Source of the DNA: Pampus argenteus | Lineage: Eukaryota; Chordata; Actinopteri; Scombriformes; Stromateidae | NCBI GenBank assembly: GCA_036937835.1 | Contig: CM072880.1 | Span: 52,501-116,500 of the forward strand | DNA length: 64,000 nt | Reading direction: 5' to 3' | Part shown: in pieces, positions 7,256-19,552 of the stretch | Position numbering within the stretch: position 1 is the stretch's first letter | Layout: every line of letters starts with the position of its first letter | Position numbers and translations under genes: made by a program | The notes under the pieces: model-generated | What the model saw: the letters and a program-made list of their open reading frames with translations, nothing else | What the model was told of the DNA's origin: nothing | Databases searched by the model: none

Positions 7256-8950
7256 ATGGATTACGGCTGGACCGAGGTGCGTTATGGACGGAGACGTCAG
7301 CAGGCCCGGCCGCCGCAATGGGACCGAGCTTACGGGAGGTCCGTCGGGTGGATGGACCGTGCACCCTCCATCCCCCATCGGAGATGGAAGACATTCCCCT
7401 ACCCTAACCGGCCAGTGCCTCCCCCAAGGGCCCCCCAGTATGCCGGTCCCCAACATCGCTCGTACGCGGATGCTGTTCGCCAAGGATGGCCTCAACCAGC
7501 CCGGAGATGGTTTTCGCCACGGGACGGAGAAACAGAGGTCAGGCGACAGGCAGCGGATCCCCAGTTTGGGAAGCTGACCAGGAAACTTCACACAGTCATC
7601 AAGACAGTCCACCACCTGCAAAATGTTGCCGTAAAGCCAGGCAAGGCAGAGCCACGTATGATCGCCAGGATGGTGGAGGTGCTGTCAGATATGATTAAGC
7701 CAGCTGCTCCCACCCAGAGGACAGCGGATCTGATAGTTGGAAACGCTAAAAACTGGGGGTACAACACCTACCTGATTTTGATGGAGCACTACGAGACGTG
7801 CTTGGAGGAGCTGCTGGAGGAACTGACTGGGATCCTCACCCCAGACTGGAAGTCAGCCTTTGAGGTTGCGGTTCGATGGGCCAGACGTAACCTGACACGC
7901 ATCACGCAGGATGCAATTGATCATGCAGAGGCCTTGGTCACAGCCAGGCAAACGGATGCGGGCTCGACAACACAGGCACAGGTCCCCCGACAGACGAGAC
8001 CCAGAGCCCAGGTCCAGAGCCAAGGTAGGCAGACACCTGTAAGGAAGACTGCAGCATCCACTACACCTGATCAAGCCGATCCGCAAATTGACCAGCAGTC
8101 TGACTGGCACTTACCTCCACTGGAAATCCAAGGATCTCCACCAGACCGCAGAGGGTCGCAGCGGAGGACCAGAGGTAGGATTTTGACCGAGGACAGCCTT
8201 CTTCAGGAGGAGTCGGAACGGCCAGAGGAATGTCGTGTTGTGGAGGACCACATTCATACCCCCACACACTCGGAGCTGGGGGCTCTCTTTGACGAGCTAC
8301 AGGCCGAGGAAGAGATGGAGGCTGCAGTTATGGATGAGGATGAGGACGAGTTTGTGGATTCACCTGATCGCTTCATCCAGCCAAAGCCACAGAGATATGG
8401 AGTGAACAGACATCCGACCACCCAGAAAAAGCTGACGGATTGGAGATTACAGGTGCAGAGGAAGAAAGAGTGGTTGATTATAGGGGATTCAAATGTTTCC
8501 AGCCTGCCAGAGCATTTTAACAAGGATGTGCAGATGGACAGCTTTCCAGGAGCCCACTTCCGCCATGCTCAAGCGCTTTTGGAAAAGACAGCTGCACCTC
8601 AAGACCTGATTGTGAAGAAAATTATTCTTTCATTTGGGATTTACGGCAGGGAAAATAAATTCAAGGAAACCACAGTGAAGAACCTGCAAGGAGCAATTAG
8701 GGCGGCTAAGAGAAAGTTTCCCTACGCAGATGTTTGGGTTCCGATGGTGAACTATTCTCCAGCTCTCCCGGAAGACGAGAAGGACAACCTGGACATGTTA
8801 AATGACCACCTGGAGAAGAACATGGCCCACATCCCTCTTTTGCCGGAGAGGAGATTCCACACAGACAGTGATAACATACATTGGACAGCGGCAACGGGGA
8901 GAGCTATGTTCATTCACTGGATGACACATTTAAACATTGAGTCCCCGTGA
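7256..8950 (+). CDS. PLE ORF1 SGNH-like protein, 564 aa (copy 3)
   Basis: Protein identical to copy 1. Slippery heptamer 8929-8935. Confidence 0.87.
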   Translation: MDYGWTEVRYGRRRQQARPPQWDRAYGRSVGWMDRAPSIPHRRWKTFPYPNRPVPPPRAPQYAGPQHRSYADAVRQGWPQPARRWFSPRDGETEVRRQAADPQFGKLTRKLHTVIKTVHHLQNVAVKPGKAEPRMIARMVEVLSDMIKPAAPTQRTADLIVGNAKNWGYNTYLILMEHYETCLEELLEELTGILTPDWKSAFEVAVRWARRNLTRITQDAIDHAEALVTARQTDAGSTTQAQVPRQTRPRAQVQSQGRQTPVRKTAASTTPDQADPQIDQQSDWHLPPLEIQGSPPDRRGSQRRTRGRILTEDSLLQEESERPEECRVVEDHIHTPTHSELGALFDELQAEEEMEAAVMDEDEDEFVDSPDRFIQPKPQRYGVNRHPTTQKKLTDWRLQVQRKKEWLIIGDSNVSSLPEHFNKDVQMDSFPGAHFRHAQALLEKTAAPQDLIVKKIILSFGIYGRENKFKETTVKNLQGAIRAAKRKFPYADVWVPMVNYSPALPEDEKDNLDMLNDHLEKNMAHIPLLPERRFHTDSDNIHWTAATGRAMFIHWMTHLNIESP

Positions 8951-8981
8951 GTCTGACACAGGTGGGACCTCAGTCCTTTAA

Positions 8982-9289
8982 TGGACACAAAAACCTCAGA
9001 TACTGGAAACACGGTTTGTCAGACTGCAATTTATTAGAAATCATAAGGACAGAACAATCCATAGAATCCAACAAGGGTTCAGTGTGAGGTCAAGTAATTG
9101 TAAGTATGTAATATTTTGTACAAAATGTTCCATGCAATATATTGGAGAAACCAAAAATACTTTGTCCACACGAATGATGCAACACAGATACAATTTGAAC
9201 GGATTGGGAAAGAAAAAAGAGGGAATAATATTGGATATTTTTATTTAGGGACAAAGGAACCATTTGGCGTTAATGTTAAATACAATTAA
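8982..9289 (+). pseudogene. PLE RT C-terminal remnant (copy 3)
   Basis: In-frame TAG at 9246-9248; the final segment ends 9287-9289. Confidence 0.83.
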
Positions 9290-10676
9290 TGATATTTGAC
9301 CTGTATACTTACCTTTTAGTACTTACCAATTGGAAAATACTTACCTTATGTACTAACCCTAACCTAACCCTAACCCTAACCCTCTATCCCTAACCCTAAT
9401 CCCACTCCGGACCCTAACCCTAACCTAAACCCTAATCCTAACCCTAACTAAACCTTAAATCCTAACCCTAACCCCCTAATCCAAGCCCTAATTTTAATTC
9501 TAACCCTAACTCCTATACTTACCTTTTTGCTAACCCTAACCATCTCCTACTTACCTTTGTCCGTACCTTAACGTGTACGGGATCCTTCCATTTACCTTTT
9601 CGGTGACCCCAATCATCCCCGTAACCCCTATACTTACCTGTTTTGGAACCCTAGTTATTTGGGAGTTTTGGGACGGGACCTGGAAGGAAACACAGCATTA
9701 AAAACAATTACAGGGCTTAAAATAAATTCAGATCAATCAAAATTATACTTACATATTTCTTTTGGTATATTTAAAATTCATTTAAGGCTTACCTCATTAT
9801 GTTCATGGTTGTTGTACGTTTAAAACTCAGTTCGTACTTCATTTTGCATTTGAGGAGATTTTTTCGTATACGTAATACCCTTTAAGTTATTTATGTGGTA
9901 AAAAAAGATTATAAATACTAAAAATGTATAAAAACAATTGTTTATATGGTTTAATGTAGTAAATTTCATGAGTATCTATGTCTAAGAATAAGTTTCATTA
10001 TAAGTCTGATTTATTATATACGTTTTAAGTTGAATATATATGTGTTGGGGTTTTTTTCGTATACGGAATATCTTTTAAGTTATTTATGTGGGTACAAAAA
10101 GATTCAAAATGTATAAAAACAATGGTTTATAGTTAAAATGGTTCTATGTAGTAAATTTCATGAGTATCTGTATGTCTAAGAATAAGTTTCATTTTTTTTA
10201 AAAATAAGTCTGATTTATTATATATGTTTTAAGTTAAAAATATATATATGTGTGAAGTTCATAGTAAATAGTTAAAAAAGGTTAAATATAGAGTTTAAAT
10301 AGTTTATACGTACCGGGTACTTACCGGAGACGCAGCTGTTAAAAAAATAGGGGGCGGAGCTCTGAGGATATATAAGGGGGAGGATCAGGAGTGAGGGCTC
10401 ATTTCTCCTTCGATCCTCGTCCGGATAACACCTCTCGCTCACCTAGAGGTTTTCTAAGGACAGGTTTTTGGTGTGTTTTTTTCTAGCCTGATGAAGACCT
10501 AAACTGGTTGAAACGTTGCTTATTTTGATTATATATTTTTGTACACACCCTTCCTTTGTTATTTAAATAAATATTATATTTTTTTAAAAAGAAACTTGAA
10601 AGTCTATATATTTTTTTACTCTTCCGCAATTTTGGGAAGCTTTTTTTCTAGTTGAAAATAAAAAACTTAATTACAA

Positions 10677-12371
10677 ATGGATTACGGCTGGACCGAGGTG
10701 CGTTATGGACGGAGACGTCAGCAGGCCCGGCCGCCGCAATGGGACCGAGCTTACGGGAGGTCCGTCGGGTGGATGGACCGTGCACCCTCCATCCCCCATC
10801 GGAGATGGAAGACATTCCCCTACCCTAACCGGCCAGTGCCTCCCCCAAGGGCCCCCCAGTATGCCGGTCCCCAACATCGCTCGTACGCGGATGCTGTTCG
10901 CCAAGGATGGCCTCAACCAGCCCGGAGATGGTTTTCGCCACGGGACGGAGAAACAGAGGTCAGGCGACAGGCAGCGGATCCCCAGTTTGGGAAGCTGACC
11001 AGGAAACTTCACACAGTCATCAAGACAGTCCACCACCTGCAAAATGTTGCCGTAAAGCCAGGCAAGGCAGAGCCACGTATGATCGCCAGGATGGTGGAGG
11101 TGCTGTCAGATATGATTAAGCCAGCTGCTCCCACCCAGAGGACAGCGGATCTGATAGTTGGAAACGCTAAAAACTGGGGGTACAACACCTACCTGATTTT
11201 GATGGAGCACTACGAGACGTGCTTGGAGGAGCTGCTGGAGGAACTGACTGGGATCCTCACCCCAGACTGGAAGTCAGCCTTTGAGGTTGCGGTTCGATGG
11301 GCCAGACGTAACCTGACACGCATCACGCAGGATGCAATTGATCATGCAGAGGCCTTGGTCACAGCCAGGCAAACGGATGCGGGCTCGACAACACAGGCAC
11401 AGGTCCCCCGACAGACGAGACCCAGAGCCCAGGTCCAGAGCCAAGGTAGGCAGACACCTGTAAGGAAGACTGCAGCATCCACTACACCTGATCAAGCCGA
11501 TCCGCAAATTGACCAGCAGTCTGACTGGCACTTACCTCCACTGGAAATCCAAGGATCTCCACCAGACCGCAGAGGGTCGCAGCGGAGGACCAGAGGTAGG
11601 ATTTTGACCGAGGACAGCCTTCTTCAGGAGGAGTCGGAACGGCCAGAGGAATGTCGTGTTGTGGAGGACCACATTCATACCCCCACACACTCGGAGCTGG
11701 GGGCTCTCTTTGACGAGCTACAGGCCGAGGAAGAGATGGAGGCTGCAGTTATGGATGAGGATGAGGACGAGTTTGTGGATTCACCTGATCGCTTCATCCA
11801 GCCAAAGCCACAGAGATATGGAGTGAACAGACATCCGACCACCCAGAAAAAGCTGACGGATTGGAGATTACAGGTGCAGAGGAAGAAAGAGTGGTTGATT
11901 ATAGGGGATTCAAATGTTTCCAGCCTGCCAGAGCATTTTAACAAGGATGTGCAGATGGACAGCTTTCCAGGAGCCCACTTCCGCCATGCTCAAGCGCTTT
12001 TGGAAAAGACAGCTGCACCTCAAGACCTGATTGTGAAGAAAATTATTCTTTCATTTGGGATTTACGGCAGGGAAAATAAATTCAAGGAAACCACAGTGAA
12101 GAACCTGCAAGGAGCAATTAGGGCGGCTAAGAGAAAGTTTCCCTACGCAGATGTTTGGGTTCCGATGGTGAACTATTCTCCAGCTCTCCCGGAAGACGAG
12201 AAGGACAACCTGGACATGTTAAATGACCACCTGGAGAAGAACATGGCCCACATCCCTCTTTTGCCGGAGAGGAGATTCCACACAGACAGTGATAACATAC
12301 ATTGGACAGCGGCAACGGGGAGAGCTATGTTCATTCACTGGATGACACATTTAAACATTGAGTCCCCGTGA
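10677..12371 (+). CDS. PLE ORF1 SGNH-like protein, 564 aa (copy 4)
   Basis: Protein identical to copy 1. Slippery heptamer 12350-12356. Confidence 0.87.
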   Translation: MDYGWTEVRYGRRRQQARPPQWDRAYGRSVGWMDRAPSIPHRRWKTFPYPNRPVPPPRAPQYAGPQHRSYADAVRQGWPQPARRWFSPRDGETEVRRQAADPQFGKLTRKLHTVIKTVHHLQNVAVKPGKAEPRMIARMVEVLSDMIKPAAPTQRTADLIVGNAKNWGYNTYLILMEHYETCLEELLEELTGILTPDWKSAFEVAVRWARRNLTRITQDAIDHAEALVTARQTDAGSTTQAQVPRQTRPRAQVQSQGRQTPVRKTAASTTPDQADPQIDQQSDWHLPPLEIQGSPPDRRGSQRRTRGRILTEDSLLQEESERPEECRVVEDHIHTPTHSELGALFDELQAEEEMEAAVMDEDEDEFVDSPDRFIQPKPQRYGVNRHPTTQKKLTDWRLQVQRKKEWLIIGDSNVSSLPEHFNKDVQMDSFPGAHFRHAQALLEKTAAPQDLIVKKIILSFGIYGRENKFKETTVKNLQGAIRAAKRKFPYADVWVPMVNYSPALPEDEKDNLDMLNDHLEKNMAHIPLLPERRFHTDSDNIHWTAATGRAMFIHWMTHLNIESP

Positions 12372-12402
12372 GTCTGACACAGGTGGGACCTCAGTCCTTT
12401 AA

Positions 12403-12710
12403 TGGACACAAAAACCTCAGATACTGGAAACACGGTTTGTCAGACTGCAATTTATTAGAAATCATAAGGACAGAACAATCCATAGAATCCAACAAGGGTT
12501 CAGTGTGAGGTCAAGTAATTGTAAGTATGTAATATTTTGTACAAAATGTTCCATGCAATATATTGGAGAAACCAAAAATACTTTGTCCACACGAATGATG
12601 CAACACAGATACAATTTGAACGGATTGGGAAAGAAAAAAGAGGGAATAATATTGGATATTTTTATTTAGGGACAAAGGAACCATTTGGCGTTAATGTTAA
12701 ATACAATTAA
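12403..12710 (+). pseudogene. PLE RT C-terminal remnant (copy 4)
   Basis: In-frame TAG at 12667-12669; the final segment ends 12708-12710. Confidence 0.83.
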
Positions 12711-14097
12711 TGATATTTGACCTGTATACTTACCTTTTAGTACTTACCAATTGGAAAATACTTACCTTATGTACTAACCCTAACCTAACCCTAACCCTAA
12801 CCCTCTATCCCTAACCCTAATCCCACTCCGGACCCTAACCCTAACCTAAACCCTAATCCTAACCCTAACTAAACCTTAAATCCTAACCCTAACCCCCTAA
12901 TCCAAGCCCTAATTTTAATTCTAACCCTAACTCCTATACTTACCTTTTTGCTAACCCTAACCATCTCCTACTTACCTTTGTCCGTACCTTAACGTGTACG
13001 GGATCCTTCCATTTACCTTTTCGGTGACCCCAATCATCCCCGTAACCCCTATACTTACCTGTTTTGGAACCCTAGTTATTTGGGAGTTTTGGGACGGGAC
13101 CTGGAAGGAAACACAGCATTAAAAACAATTACAGGGCTTAAAATAAATTCAGATCAATCAAAATTATACTTACATATTTCTTTTGGTATATTTAAAATTC
13201 ATTTAAGGCTTACCTCATTATGTTCATGGTTGTTGTACGTTTAAAACTCAGTTCGTACTTCATTTTGCATTTGAGGAGATTTTTTCGTATACGTAATACC
13301 CTTTAAGTTATTTATGTGGTAAAAAAAGATTATAAATACTAAAAATGTATAAAAACAATTGTTTATATGGTTTAATGTAGTAAATTTCATGAGTATCTAT
13401 GTCTAAGAATAAGTTTCATTATAAGTCTGATTTATTATATACGTTTTAAGTTGAATATATATGTGTTGGGGTTTTTTTCGTATACGGAATATCTTTTAAG
13501 TTATTTATGTGGGTACAAAAAGATTCAAAATGTATAAAAACAATGGTTTATAGTTAAAATGGTTCTATGTAGTAAATTTCATGAGTATCTGTATGTCTAA
13601 GAATAAGTTTCATTTTTTTTAAAAATAAGTCTGATTTATTATATATGTTTTAAGTTAAAAATATATATATGTGTGAAGTTCATAGTAAATAGTTAAAAAA
13701 GGTTAAATATAGAGTTTAAATAGTTTATACGTACCGGGTACTTACCGGAGACGCAGCTGTTAAAAAAATAGGGGGCGGAGCTCTGAGGATATATAAGGGG
13801 GAGGATCAGGAGTGAGGGCTCATTTCTCCTTCGATCCTCGTCCGGATAACACCTCTCGCTCACCTAGAGGTTTTCTAAGGACAGGTTTTTGGTGTGTTTT
13901 TTTCTAGCCTGATGAAGACCTAAACTGGTTGAAACGTTGCTTATTTTGATTATATATTTTTGTACACACCCTTCCTTTGTTATTTAAATAAATATTATAT
14001 TTTTTTAAAAAGAAACTTGAAAGTCTATATATTTTTTTACTCTTCCGCAATTTTGGGAAGCTTTTTTTCTAGTTGAAAATAAAAAACTTAATTACAA

Positions 14098-15792
14098 ATG
14101 GATTACGGCTGGACCGAGGTGCGTTATGGACGGAGACGTCAGCAGGCCCGGCCGCCGCAATGGGACCGAGCTTACGGGAGGTCCGTCGGGTGGATGGACC
14201 GTGCACCCTCCATCCCCCATCGGAGATGGAAGACATTCCCCTACCCTAACCGGCCAGTGCCTCCCCCAAGGGCCCCCCAGTATGCCGGTCCCCAACATCG
14301 CTCGTACGCGGATGCTGTTCGCCAAGGATGGCCTCAACCAGCCCGGAGATGGTTTTCGCCACGGGACGGAGAAACAGAGGTCAGGCGACAGGCAGCGGAT
14401 CCCCAGTTTGGGAAGCTGACCAGGAAACTTCACACAGTCATCAAGACAGTCCACCACCTGCAAAATGTTGCCGTAAAGCCAGGCAAGGCAGAGCCACGTA
14501 TGATCGCCAGGATGGTGGAGGTGCTGTCAGATATGATTAAGCCAGCTGCTCCCACCCAGAGGACAGCGGATCTGATAGTTGGAAACGCTAAAAACTGGGG
14601 GTACAACACCTACCTGATTTTGATGGAGCACTACGAGACGTGCTTGGAGGAGCTGCTGGAGGAACTGACTGGGATCCTCACCCCAGACTGGAAGTCAGCC
14701 TTTGAGGTTGCGGTTCGATGGGCCAGACGTAACCTGACACGCATCACGCAGGATGCAATTGATCATGCAGAGGCCTTGGTCACAGCCAGGCAAACGGATG
14801 CGGGCTCGACAACACAGGCACAGGTCCCCCGACAGACGAGACCCAGAGCCCAGGTCCAGAGCCAAGGTAGGCAGACACCTGTAAGGAAGACTGCAGCATC
14901 CACTACACCTGATCAAGCCGATCCGCAAATTGACCAGCAGTCTGACTGGCACTTACCTCCACTGGAAATCCAAGGATCTCCACCAGACCGCAGAGGGTCG
15001 CAGCGGAGGACCAGAGGTAGGATTTTGACCGAGGACAGCCTTCTTCAGGAGGAGTCGGAACGGCCAGAGGAATGTCGTGTTGTGGAGGACCACATTCATA
15101 CCCCCACACACTCGGAGCTGGGGGCTCTCTTTGACGAGCTACAGGCCGAGGAAGAGATGGAGGCTGCAGTTATGGATGAGGATGAGGACGAGTTTGTGGA
15201 TTCACCTGATCGCTTCATCCAGCCAAAGCCACAGAGATATGGAGTGAACAGACATCCGACCACCCAGAAAAAGCTGACGGATTGGAGATTACAGGTGCAG
15301 AGGAAGAAAGAGTGGTTGATTATAGGGGATTCAAATGTTTCCAGCCTGCCAGAGCATTTTAACAAGGATGTGCAGATGGACAGCTTTCCAGGAGCCCACT
15401 TCCGCCATGCTCAAGCGCTTTTGGAAAAGACAGCTGCACCTCAAGACCTGATTGTGAAGAAAATTATTCTTTCATTTGGGATTTACGGCAGGGAAAATAA
15501 ATTCAAGGAAACCACAGTGAAGAACCTGCAAGGAGCAATTAGGGCGGCTAAGAGAAAGTTTCCCTACGCAGATGTTTGGGTTCCGATGGTGAACTATTCT
15601 CCAGCTCTCCCGGAAGACGAGAAGGACAACCTGGACATGTTAAATGACCACCTGGAGAAGAACATGGCCCACATCCCTCTTTTGCCGGAGAGGAGATTCC
15701 ACACAGACAGTGATAACATACATTGGACAGCGGCAACGGGGAGAGCTATGTTCATTCACTGGATGACACATTTAAACATTGAGTCCCCGTGA
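14098..15792 (+). CDS. PLE ORF1 SGNH-like protein, 564 aa (copy 5)
   Basis: Protein identical to copy 1. Slippery heptamer 15771-15777. Confidence 0.87.
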   Translation: MDYGWTEVRYGRRRQQARPPQWDRAYGRSVGWMDRAPSIPHRRWKTFPYPNRPVPPPRAPQYAGPQHRSYADAVRQGWPQPARRWFSPRDGETEVRRQAADPQFGKLTRKLHTVIKTVHHLQNVAVKPGKAEPRMIARMVEVLSDMIKPAAPTQRTADLIVGNAKNWGYNTYLILMEHYETCLEELLEELTGILTPDWKSAFEVAVRWARRNLTRITQDAIDHAEALVTARQTDAGSTTQAQVPRQTRPRAQVQSQGRQTPVRKTAASTTPDQADPQIDQQSDWHLPPLEIQGSPPDRRGSQRRTRGRILTEDSLLQEESERPEECRVVEDHIHTPTHSELGALFDELQAEEEMEAAVMDEDEDEFVDSPDRFIQPKPQRYGVNRHPTTQKKLTDWRLQVQRKKEWLIIGDSNVSSLPEHFNKDVQMDSFPGAHFRHAQALLEKTAAPQDLIVKKIILSFGIYGRENKFKETTVKNLQGAIRAAKRKFPYADVWVPMVNYSPALPEDEKDNLDMLNDHLEKNMAHIPLLPERRFHTDSDNIHWTAATGRAMFIHWMTHLNIESP

Positions 15793-15823
15793 GTCTGACA
15801 CAGGTGGGACCTCAGTCCTTTAA

Positions 15824-16131
15824 TGGACACAAAAACCTCAGATACTGGAAACACGGTTTGTCAGACTGCAATTTATTAGAAATCATAAGGACAGAACAAT
15901 CCATAGAATCCAACAAGGGTTCAGTGTGAGGTCAAGTAATTGTAAGTATGTAATATTTTGTACAAAATGTTCCATGCAATATATTGGAGAAACCAAAAAT
16001 ACTTTGTCCACACGAATGATGCAACACAGATACAATTTGAACGGATTGGGAAAGAAAAAAGAGGGAATAATATTGGATATTTTTATTTAGGGACAAAGGA
16101 ACCATTTGGCGTTAATGTTAAATACAATTAA
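15824..16131 (+). pseudogene. PLE RT C-terminal remnant (copy 5)
   Basis: In-frame TAG at 16088-16090; the final segment ends 16129-16131. Confidence 0.83.
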
Positions 16132-17518
16132 TGATATTTGACCTGTATACTTACCTTTTAGTACTTACCAATTGGAAAATACTTACCTTATGTACTAACC
16201 CTAACCTAACCCTAACCCTAACCCTCTATCCCTAACCCTAATCCCACTCCGGACCCTAACCCTAACCTAAACCCTAATCCTAACCCTAACTAAACCTTAA
16301 ATCCTAACCCTAACCCCCTAATCCAAGCCCTAATTTTAATTCTAACCCTAACTCCTATACTTACCTTTTTGCTAACCCTAACCATCTCCTACTTACCTTT
16401 GTCCGTACCTTAACGTGTACGGGATCCTTCCATTTACCTTTTCGGTGACCCCAATCATCCCCGTAACCCCTATACTTACCTGTTTTGGAACCCTAGTTAT
16501 TTGGGAGTTTTGGGACGGGACCTGGAAGGAAACACAGCATTAAAAACAATTACAGGGCTTAAAATAAATTCAGATCAATCAAAATTATACTTACATATTT
16601 CATTTGGTATATTTAAAATTCATTTAAGGCTTACCTCATTATGTTCATGGTTGTTGTACGTTTAAAACTCAGTTCGTACTTCATTTTGCATTTGAGGAGA
16701 TTTTTTCGTATACGTAATACCCTTTAAGTTATTTATGTGGTAAAAAAAGATTATAAATACTAAAAATGTATAAAAACAATTGTTTATATGGTTTAATGTA
16801 GTAAATTTCATGAGTATCTATGTCTAAGAATAAGTTTCATTATAAGTCTGATTTATTATATACGTTTTAAGTTGAATATATATGTGTTGGGGTTTTTTTC
16901 GTATACGGAATATCTTTTAAGTTATTTATGTGGGTACAAAAAGATTCAAAATGTATAAAAACAATGGTTTATAGTTAAAATGGTTCTATGTAGTAAATTT
17001 CATGAGTATCTGTATGTCTAAGAATAAGTTTCATTTTTTTTAAAAATAAGTCTGATTTATTATATATGTTTTAAGTTAAAAATATATATATGTGTGAAGT
17101 TCATAGTAAATAGTTAAAAAAGGTTAAATATAGAGTTTAAATAGTTTATACGTACCGGGTACTTACCGGAGACGCAGCTGTTAAAAAAATAGGGGGCGGA
17201 GCTCTGAGGATATATAAGGGGGAGGATCAGGAGTGAGGGCTCATTTCTCCTTCGATCCTCGTCCGGATAACACCTCTCGCTCACCTAGAGGTTTTCTAAG
17301 GACAGGTTTTTGGTGTGTTTTTTTCTAGCCTGATGAAGACCTAAACTGGTTGAAACGTTGCTTATTTTGATTATATATTTTTGTACACACCCTTCCTTTG
17401 TTATTTAAATAAATATTATATTTTTTTAAAAAGAAACTTGAAAGTCTATATATTTTTTTACTCTTCCGCAATTTTGGGAAGCTTTTTTTCTAGTTGAAAA
17501 TAAAAAACTTAATTACAA

Positions 17519-19213
17519 ATGGATTACGGCTGGACCGAGGTGCGTTATGGACGGAGACGTCAGCAGGCCCGGCCGCCGCAATGGGACCGAGCTTACGGGA
17601 GGTCCGTCGGGTGGATGGACCGTGCACCCTCCATCCCCCATCGGAGATGGAAGACATTCCCCTACCCTAACCGGCCAGTGCCTCCCCCAAGGGCCCCCCA
17701 GTATGCCGGTCCCCAACATCGCTCGTACGCGGATGCTGTTCGCCAAGGATGGCCTCAACCAGCCCGGAGATGGTTTTCGCCACGGGACGGAGAAACAGAG
17801 GTCAGGCGACAGGCAGCGGATCCCCAGTTTGGGAAGCTGACCAGGAAACTTCACACAGTCATCAAGACAGTCCACCACCTGCAAAATGTTGCCGTAAAGC
17901 CAGGCAAGGCAGAGCCACGTATGATCGCCAGGATGGTGGAGGTGCTGTCAGATATGATTAAGCCAGCTGCTCCCACCCAGAGGACAGCGGATCTGATAGT
18001 TGGAAACGCTAAAAACTGGGGGTACAACACCTACCTGATTTTGATGGAGCACTACGAGACGTGCTTGGAGGAGCTGCTGGAGGAACTGACTGGGATCCTC
18101 ACCCCAGACTGGAAGTCAGCCTTTGAGGTTGCGGTTCGATGGGCCAGACGTAACCTGACACGCATCACGCAGGATGCAATTGATCATGCAGAGGCCTTGG
18201 TCACAGCCAGGCAAACGGATGCGGGCTCGACAACACAGGCACAGGTCCCCCGACAGACGAGACCCAGAGCCCAGGTCCAGAGCCAAGGTAGGCAGACACC
18301 TGTAAGGAAGACTGCAGCATCCACTACACCTGATCAAGCCGATCCGCAAATTGACCAGCAGTCTGACTGGCACTTACCTCCACTGGAAATCCAAGGATCT
18401 CCACCAGACCGCAGAGGGTCGCAGCGGAGGACCAGAGGTAGGATTTTGACCGAGGACAGCCTTCTTCAGGAGGAGTCGGAACGGCCAGAGGAATGTCGTG
18501 TTGTGGAGGACCACATTCATACCCCCACACACTCGGAGCTGGGGGCTCTCTTTGACGAGCTACAGGCCGAGGAAGAGATGGAGGCTGCAGTTATGGATGA
18601 GGATGAGGACGAGTTTGTGGATTCACCTGATCGCTTCATCCAGCCAAAGCCACAGAGATATGGAGTGAACAGACATCCGACCACCCAGAAAAAGCTGACG
18701 GATTGGAGATTACAGGTGCAGAGGAAGAAAGAGTGGTTGATTATAGGGGATTCAAATGTTTCCAGCCTGCCAGAGCATTTTAACAAGGATGTGCAGATGG
18801 ACAGCTTTCCAGGAGCCCACTTCCGCCATGCTCAAGCGCTTTTGGAAAAGACAGCTGCACCTCAAGACCTGATTGTGAAGAAAATTATTCTTTCATTTGG
18901 GATTTACGGCAGGGAAAATAAATTCAAGGAAACCACAGTGAAGAACCTGCAAGGAGCAATTAGGGCGGCTAAGAGAAAGTTTCCCTACGCAGATGTTTGG
19001 GTTCCGATGGTGAACTATTCTCCAGCTCTCCCGGAAGACGAGAAGGACAACCTGGACATGTTAAATGACCACCTGGAGAAGAACATGGCCCACATCCCTC
19101 TTTTGCCGGAGAGGAGATTCCACACAGACAGTGATAACATACATTGGACAGCGGCAACGGGGAGAGCTATGTTCATTCACTGGATGACACATTTAAACAT
19201 TGAGTCCCCGTGA
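17519..19213 (+). CDS. PLE ORF1 SGNH-like protein, 564 aa (copy 6)
   Basis: Protein identical to copy 1. Slippery heptamer 19192-19198. Confidence 0.87.
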   Translation: MDYGWTEVRYGRRRQQARPPQWDRAYGRSVGWMDRAPSIPHRRWKTFPYPNRPVPPPRAPQYAGPQHRSYADAVRQGWPQPARRWFSPRDGETEVRRQAADPQFGKLTRKLHTVIKTVHHLQNVAVKPGKAEPRMIARMVEVLSDMIKPAAPTQRTADLIVGNAKNWGYNTYLILMEHYETCLEELLEELTGILTPDWKSAFEVAVRWARRNLTRITQDAIDHAEALVTARQTDAGSTTQAQVPRQTRPRAQVQSQGRQTPVRKTAASTTPDQADPQIDQQSDWHLPPLEIQGSPPDRRGSQRRTRGRILTEDSLLQEESERPEECRVVEDHIHTPTHSELGALFDELQAEEEMEAAVMDEDEDEFVDSPDRFIQPKPQRYGVNRHPTTQKKLTDWRLQVQRKKEWLIIGDSNVSSLPEHFNKDVQMDSFPGAHFRHAQALLEKTAAPQDLIVKKIILSFGIYGRENKFKETTVKNLQGAIRAAKRKFPYADVWVPMVNYSPALPEDEKDNLDMLNDHLEKNMAHIPLLPERRFHTDSDNIHWTAATGRAMFIHWMTHLNIESP

Positions 19214-19244
19214 GTCTGACACAGGTGGGACCTCAGTCCTTTAA

Positions 19245-19552
19245 TGGACACAAAAACCTCAGATACTGGAAACACGGTTTGTCAGACTGCAATTTATTAG
19301 AAATCATAAGGACAGAACAATCCATAGAATCCAACAAGGGTTCAGTGTGAGGTCAAGTAATTGTAAGTATGTAATATTTTGTACAAAATGTTCCATGCAA
19401 TATATTGGAGAAACCAAAAATACTTTGTCCACACGAATGATGCAACACAGATACAATTTGAACGGATTGGGAAAGAAAAAAGAGGGAATAATATTGGATA
19501 TTTTTATTTAGGGACAAAGGAACCATTTGGCGTTAATGTTAAATACAATTAA
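19245..19552 (+). pseudogene. PLE RT C-terminal remnant (copy 6)
   Basis: In-frame TAG at 19509-19511; the final segment ends 19550-19552. Confidence 0.83.

Larger units (their letters stand above)
6843..10263 (+). mobile_element. Family 1 unit, copy 3
   Basis: TATA box 6948-6955; hammerhead-like motif 7049-7128; CCCTAA-rich tract 9353-9542; spacer duplication 9859-10255. Confidence 0.88.
10264..13684 (+). mobile_element. Family 1 unit, copy 4
   Basis: TATA box 10369-10376; hammerhead-like motif 10470-10549; CCCTAA-rich tract 12774-12963; spacer duplication 13280-13676. Confidence 0.88.
13685..17105 (+). mobile_element. Family 1 unit, copy 5
   Basis: TATA box 13790-13797; hammerhead-like motif 13891-13970; CCCTAA-rich tract 16195-16384; spacer duplication 16701-17097. 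Private substitution A at 16602 (T elsewhere), in the non-coding spacer. Confidence 0.88.
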